Translations under genes and position numbers: made by a program
Shown here: one piece after another, positions 55,186-64,000 of the stretch
Position numbering within the stretch: position 1 is the stretch's first letter
Layout of the letters: each line of letters starts with the position of its first letter
Notes under the pieces: generated by a model
The model's input: the letters and a program-made list of their open reading frames with translations, nothing else
What the model was told of the DNA's origin: nothing
The model's database searches: none
Assembly: GCA_964017155.1 (NCBI GenBank)
Contig: OZ024861.1
Coordinates: forward strand, 52,555,809 to 52,619,808
Origin: Oasisia sp. SBJ-2009
Taxonomy: Eukaryota; Annelida; Polychaeta; Sabellida; Siboglinidae
Reading direction: 5' to 3'
Length of the DNA stretch: 64,000 bases

Positions 55186-55549
55186 ACTTTATGATGTGTA
55201 TTACCTTTATGATGTGTATTACCTTTATGATGTGTATTACCTTTATGATGTGTATTACCTTTATTATGTGTATTACCTTTATGATGTGTATTACCTTTAT
55301 GATGTGTATTACCTTTATGATGTGTATTACCTTTATGATGTGTATTACCTTTATGATGTGTATTACCTTTATGATGTGTATTACCTTTATGATGTGTATT
55401 ACCTTTATGATGTGTATTACCTTTATGATGTGTATTACCTTTATGATGTGTATTACCTTTATGATGTGTATTACCTTTATGATGTGTATTACCTTTATGA
55501 TGTGTATTACCTTTATGATGTGTATTACCTTTATGATGTGTATTACCTC
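55186..55549. repeat. 18-bp minisatellite
   Basis: About 20 units of TTTATGATGTGTATTACC, almost identical; one unit has TTATTATG. The unit is a multiple of three, so it gives an open frame coding (Phe-Met-Met-Cys-Ile-Thr)n, which I regard as an artefact. Confidence 0.95.
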
Positions 55550-56013
55550 ATCAATATTTTTTACAATTTCTTGTGTTGTACCAGTTTTATTACTGTCATT
55601 TCAGTGTGTGTCTAAAGATTTTTTTTTTAAATTGTTTGAAATGAACAATGGATCTTAAATTATGTTTTTGTGAATACATACACCCTTAACCCCCAAACCC
55701 CCCCCCCCCACTGCCAGAGATCACACATTCTTAACCTTCAGCCACAGACTCCAACCACAGGTCTATTTCTGTTCTCAGCATTGAGTAATTATACATGGCT
55801 GTTTGAAGAATTCATTCTACAAACCTTGTCACTGGTCCAGGCATGTCTGTCTGTGCTGTTGGTTGCCAGGTCACTACAGTAGGAGTGAGTGACTCTGGAA
55901 AGTACCTGAAATGTTGACACAGTCAAAACAAGAAGAGATTTGACAATTCTAGAAAAATCTTGTATTTGCAACAAAGAATATTGGGGAAGTGTTGTAATGA
56001 CATGTCAGCTCCC

Positions 56014-56290
56014 GTGAGGAGTGGTGGTCGTGCGGTAGAGCGCCGGACTGTCAATCGAAGGGACGGTGGTTCAATCCCACCTACCGCCGTTTCGAAACTT
56101 AGGCAATTTCGTTCACCTCACATTGCCTGCGTCTTTCGGAAGAGACACTAAAAGCCGGTGGTCCCTTCTATCTGATGTCTATGCCAGGGGAAGTAAAAGA
56201 TCCCACACAGGGGGTAAATGTGTAACCTGTAGTGGACTCACTAATTCTAGAGAAGGACAACTCTAAAAACCAAGCTCGACACTACTCTAG
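56014..56290 (+). mobile_element. tRNA-derived SINE
   Basis: The head (about 56022-56089) is tRNA-like: a box A-like TGGTCGTGCGG, a perfect T arm (GGTGG, TTCAATC, CCACC) containing the box B GGTTCAATCCC at 56068-56078, and a 3' acceptor strand TACCGCC that pairs with GGTGGTC. The anticodon arm does not pair properly, so it is not a working tRNA. The body continues with TTTCGGAAGAGACACTAAAA and GCCGGTGGTCCC, a segment of the kind seen after many SINE heads (CGGATGAGACGTTAAA-like). The 3' end is not sharply defined. RNA polymerase III would transcribe it. Confidence 0.75.
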
Positions 56291-56999
56291 TCACACATAT
56301 GTGGCTAACATAGAGTGATGAGCTAACCATGAGAACAGAAGAAGAAGTGATATTTAAGGAAACGTTCCCTGGAAAACTGGAAGCAAACCTCAGTCACCCA
56401 ATCCTGGAAATGTTCATGATTTTTTTGACACTGTTTACTCTTGTTTCTCCAGTGTTCTCTGGTGTCTCTCTGTTGATTCTCCGTCACTGCTTAACAACTT
56501 TGCAAAAAGAGAAGCTGCAATGCATAGCAACCTATCTTGTGTACATTACGGTATGTTGTATTTGGGGTGGCTTGTTTTACCAAATTTAACTCAGTCATAC
56601 TTGCATTTGCTCCATCTTTAATGCCTCCACACAGTAGTGGTGACAACGTTGACTAAATCACTTGTGTGTGACTCAATTACGAGTGCATCCATGCATGACT
56701 GTTTGCATGTGTGTGTATATCTGTATGTATGGGCATACATGCATGAATAACTGATTGAGTAAGGGTCTGATTGAGTGACTGAATGAGTGAGTGTGAATTT
56801 GAGTGAGTGCAAGTGAGTTAATGAGTGAAACTGAATGAGTGAGTGAGAGTATGGGTGATTGACTGAGAGAGGGAGCCACCTGTCCTGTGGTGCCAACCTC
56901 TCTACAGATGACAGCCGTCACATGGGATGTGTTGATTAGTAACTATGACTGGGCCTGTATCTGAATGTATGATACCACCATTTATCCCTACACTTTATT

Positions 57000-57418
57000 C
57001 CAGGCCTACTTCACTTAATTTACCCCAGGCCTACTTCACTTTACTCCAGGCCTACTTCACTATATTCCAGGTCTACTTCACTTGACCCCAGGCCTACTTC
57101 ACTTTACTCCATGCCTACTTCACTTTACCCCAGGCCTACTTCACTTTACCCCAGGCCTACTTCACTCTACCCCACGCCTACTTCACTTTACCCCAGGCCT
57201 ACTTCACTTTACTCCAGGCCTACTTCACTCTACTCCAGGCCTACTTCACTTTACCCCAGGCCTACTTCACTCTACCCCAGGCCTACTTCACTGTACTCCA
57301 GGCCTACTTCACTCTAGCCCAGGCCTACTTCACTCTACCCCAGGCCTACTTCACTTTACTCCAGGCCTACTTCACTTTACCCCATCTCTACTTCATTTTA
57401 CCCCAGGCCTACTTCAGC
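57000..57418. repeat. 21-bp minisatellite
   Basis: About 20 units of TTCACTTTACCCCAGGCCTAC with small changes (TTTACTCCAGG, TCTACCCCAGG). The unit is a multiple of three, giving (Thr-Pro-Gly-Leu-Leu-His-Phe)n frames. Confidence 0.95.
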
Positions 57419-57654
57419 AGATCTAATCTATGACAGTGAGTGAGTGATGAGTGAAACATCTCCCCTCACTGCTGCAACAAATGCCTGGCCCTAAATAGCT
57501 GGTTGATGAGCGGGTCCAGCTCCGCCAGATGTGGCTACTACAGACCAGGTGTAGTACAGTGTGTGTGGGTGTTGATGTGGCTCAGTGCCTCCAACATGTA
57601 CACCCTCAACATCTGCACATGTGTACATGGTTGGTGGCTGAGTACCTATGCCGC

Positions 57655-57742
57655 ACTAATTGTGTGTGTGCGTGTGTCTGCATGTGTGTGTGTATGTGTG
57701 TGTGTGTGTCTGTCTGTGTGTGTGTGTGTGTGCATGCATGCA

Positions 57743-57795
<53 letters not shown>

Positions 57796-58010
57796 ATGTG
57801 TGTGTGTGTGTGTGTGTGTCTGTGTGTGTGTTTGTCTGTGTGTGTGTGTGTGCGTATGTGTGTGTCTGTGTGTGTGTGTCTGTGTGTGTGCATATGTGTG
57901 TGTGTGTCTGCATGTGTGTGTGTATGTGTATGTGTGTGTATGTGTGTGTGTGTCTGCATGTGTGTATGTCTGTGTGTGTCTATGTGTGTATGTGTATATG
58001 TATGTGCAGA
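57655..58010. repeat. Imperfect (TG)n microsatellite
   Basis: 350 bp of TG with TCTG, TATG and GCATG interruptions. Long Cys-Val frames on one strand and Thr-His frames on the other come only from the repeat. Confidence 0.95.
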
Positions 58011-58338
58011 TGCATAAATGCATGCATATACAGACACATACACACATGCATGCACATATGACTTATATACACACAGAATAGACTTCTAACTAAACATGAC
58101 ATTTAAATGGAGGGTGCCAGCTCCTCTGCCCAGAATAGACCAAGCAGTAGTTTGTAACAGGAAGTCTGCTGTCTAGAACGTGGGAAAGTTAAACATGAAA
58201 GGGTAGTGCGATTAACTCTGCTCGCCTCGGTATTATTGCCAGTCAATTTTTTTTTGAAACTGGGTGTTTTGTTTACCATTTAACATGTTGTTGGCGGACT
58301 CTTTCAAATTACAACCATTAATACACATGTAACCAACT

Positions 58339-58472
58339 GGGGGCGGGGCGGGGCGGGGCGGGGCGGGGCGGGGCGGGGCGGGGCGGGGCGGGGCGGGGCG
58401 GGGCGGGGCGGGGCGGGGCGGGGCGGGGCGGGGCGGGGCGGGGCGGGGCGGGGCGGGGGGGGGGGGGGGGGG
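58339..58472. repeat. (GGGGC)n pentanucleotide array with poly(G) end
   Basis: About 23 perfect GGGGC units run straight into 18 consecutive G. The expansion is pure, and the plus strand should form stable G-quadruplexes. Confidence 0.97.
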
Positions 58473-59196
58473 TCAAACAACTGTTTATAGCTGAAACTCA
58501 GTGAAGTACCAACAGCAAGAATACCAAAAAGTACCCACCTAATATAACTTAGCCATCTGATTCATATTCCAGTGCATGAGAAAAAGACCTACTATTAGTT
58601 ACCTACATTGGCGTTCCATGAATGCCAACTTGTCAGTTGGTCTGGTGCTACATCTGTGGCTGTCTCTGTGCATTAAAGCAGGCCACAGATTGTATTTCTA
58701 TTCAGCTTCTTTCATAATTAATCCTGATACACAGAGTTTCAAAGTAGCGCAAGAGAATCATCAACCATTTTACTCTACCATTTTCTTACAGGCCAGGTTC
58801 TATGTTACAGCGTTTTAGTAAATCTAAAAATAATACTTTTAGATACAATTATTTTTTAACAAATGTAAATTTTTGAACTAATAACACATAGAGAGAGAAA
58901 ATAATATTAAAAAGTCACTGAGATCACATTATCAGTTATATAAATCATTTTTTATTCTACATTTTTATTTTTTTGTTTTAAATGTTAACAATTTGTTGCA
59001 CATAAATTAAATTTGACATTTGTCTTGAGGAAGCAGCAAAACACTGTCAATTTTACTTCTCACAGATAATTATCTTGTAAGAGTATCAATTACATTTCCA
59101 TTCCCAATTTGATATTGATTGTATCTTTTCCTAAATTTGCTAAATATTTTATTTCTTGATTTTCAGTTGATGTTTAATTGACAGCTGACAGACAAA

Positions 59197-63283
<4,087 letters not shown>

Positions 63284-63716
63284 GTAAGAACTAATCCACC
63301 TTTCACAGTTTGTTTGACCTGGTAGTTTATGACAACCGTCTAAGGCTGGTTCTTCAGTTGGTCAATCCATTGCTAATATTCTCTGATGCACATAATTATT
63401 GAGTGTGAATGACTGTCAGTTTCATAACAAAAAGATGTATTTTTTAAAGGCAACAAATTTAGTTTTGTCATTATATGTGATAGATTGCCAAAATAAAACC
63501 ACAGGACTCATGTGTCCTTAACCCACTGAACTGGAGGTTTTTGACAGAGCGAGGAAAGTCAACTTATCAACACTGAGACCAGTGAAGTTTCCTGTATTAG
63601 CAGTCACTCGAATTGATGTAGAATCTGTTTTTTGATAAGAACATAGTCTATATGAAGATTAATTGTCATCAAAAACAGTAGTATAAAATAAGTTAGCATA
63701 TACCACAGTGGCACTA

Positions 63717-63717
<1 letters not shown>

Positions 63718-63771
<54 letters not shown>
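63718..63771. repeat. (AT)n microsatellite
   Basis: Perfect AT run of about 26 units near the right edge, downstream of the second GTPase exon. Confidence 0.96.
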
Positions 63772-63775
<4 letters not shown>

Positions 63776-64000
63776 GTGTGGATATCAGGTACTGGTAGTC
63801 TGCTATTTGTAAAATGAATATAAAATATTGGTCATGGTTGATATTAAACTTTAAATGTAGTAACTACAGCTGCAATATATATAGCCGGTAGTAATGAGCA
63901 TATGACAACTTTTTTACCACAATTCACAAAAACCAAGATATTTGTCTGTAGTGACTAAGACTGTTAATGCAGAATTGCTGCCAGCTAGAACCAAATGGTT

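Noticed and set aside
55122..55658. 178-codon ORF with FMMCIT repeats, looking like a hydrophobic membrane protein
   Set aside because: The 18-bp unit is a multiple of three and keeps any frame open; no other coding signal.
56022..56089. Functional tRNA gene with a GTC-like anticodon
   Set aside because: The anticodon stem does not pair and a SINE body follows; best read as a tRNA-derived SINE head.
58339..58472. Identification with the human C9orf72 repeat
   Set aside because: The unit is GGGGC, not GGGGCC, and neighbouring genes are unrelated.

Overview
The window is nuclear DNA of an animal. Genes are split by AT-rich introns with GT-AG borders, and every gene I could recognise is a bilaterian family. 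tRNA-derived SINE, RTE-type LINE, hAT-like and TTAA-type transposons and very many micro- and minisatellites fill the spaces. The protein divergence from human and the retroelement types suggest a marine invertebrate, possibly a lophotrochozoan such as a mollusc. That placement is an inference, not something the sequence proves.

Layout. 1-13.0 kb: satellites and non-coding DNA, probably the long first intron of DAGLA, whose first coding exon is at 13045-13139 on the minus strand. 13.1-19.2 kb: a divergent promoter region between DAGLA and EXT2, holding a nested transposon block (hAT-like ends at 14868 and 18730 around a minus-strand RTE LINE). 19.27-25.66 kb: complete EXT2 (10 coding exons, plus strand, 714 aa). 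27.28-34.24 kb: complete METTL25 (7 coding exons, minus strand, 805 aa) with a large hexapeptide repeat. 35.55-37.28 kb: complete BORCS5 (3 coding exons, plus, 229 aa). 39.34-46.89 kb: complete ALKBH3 (7 coding exons, plus, 279 aa), with a TTAA-flanked transposon carrying a THAP domain in intron 1. 50.3-52.2 kb: a second RTE LINE copy, plus strand, with a clear target-site duplication. 52.5-58.5 kb: a chain of minisatellites and one SINE. 59.20 kb to the right edge: first two coding exons of a Ras-like small GTPase resembling RERG/RERGL, with a satellite-filled intron.

All exon chains were built by hand from splice sites and remembered family sequences. EXT2, METTL25, BORCS5 and ALKBH3 each close in frame from ATG to stop (2145, 2418, 690 and 840 nt), which strongly supports the models. 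The genes do not form one pathway: endocannabinoid synthesis (DAGLA), heparan sulfate polymerisation (EXT2), a methyltransferase-like protein (METTL25), lysosome positioning (BORCS5), alkylation repair (ALKBH3) and a small GTPase. Human orthologs of DAGLA, EXT2 and ALKBH3 are on chromosome 11, and those of METTL25, BORCS5 and RERG/RERGL on chromosome 12.

I found no prokaryote-style system, CRISPR array or gene cluster. The most interesting items are the THAP-bearing TTAA element, the nested hAT/RTE block, the near-synonymous repeat expansion in METTL25, a minisatellite grown out of the ALKBH3 stop codon, a triplicated splice border in EXT2 and a pair of long hairpins in a METTL25 intron.
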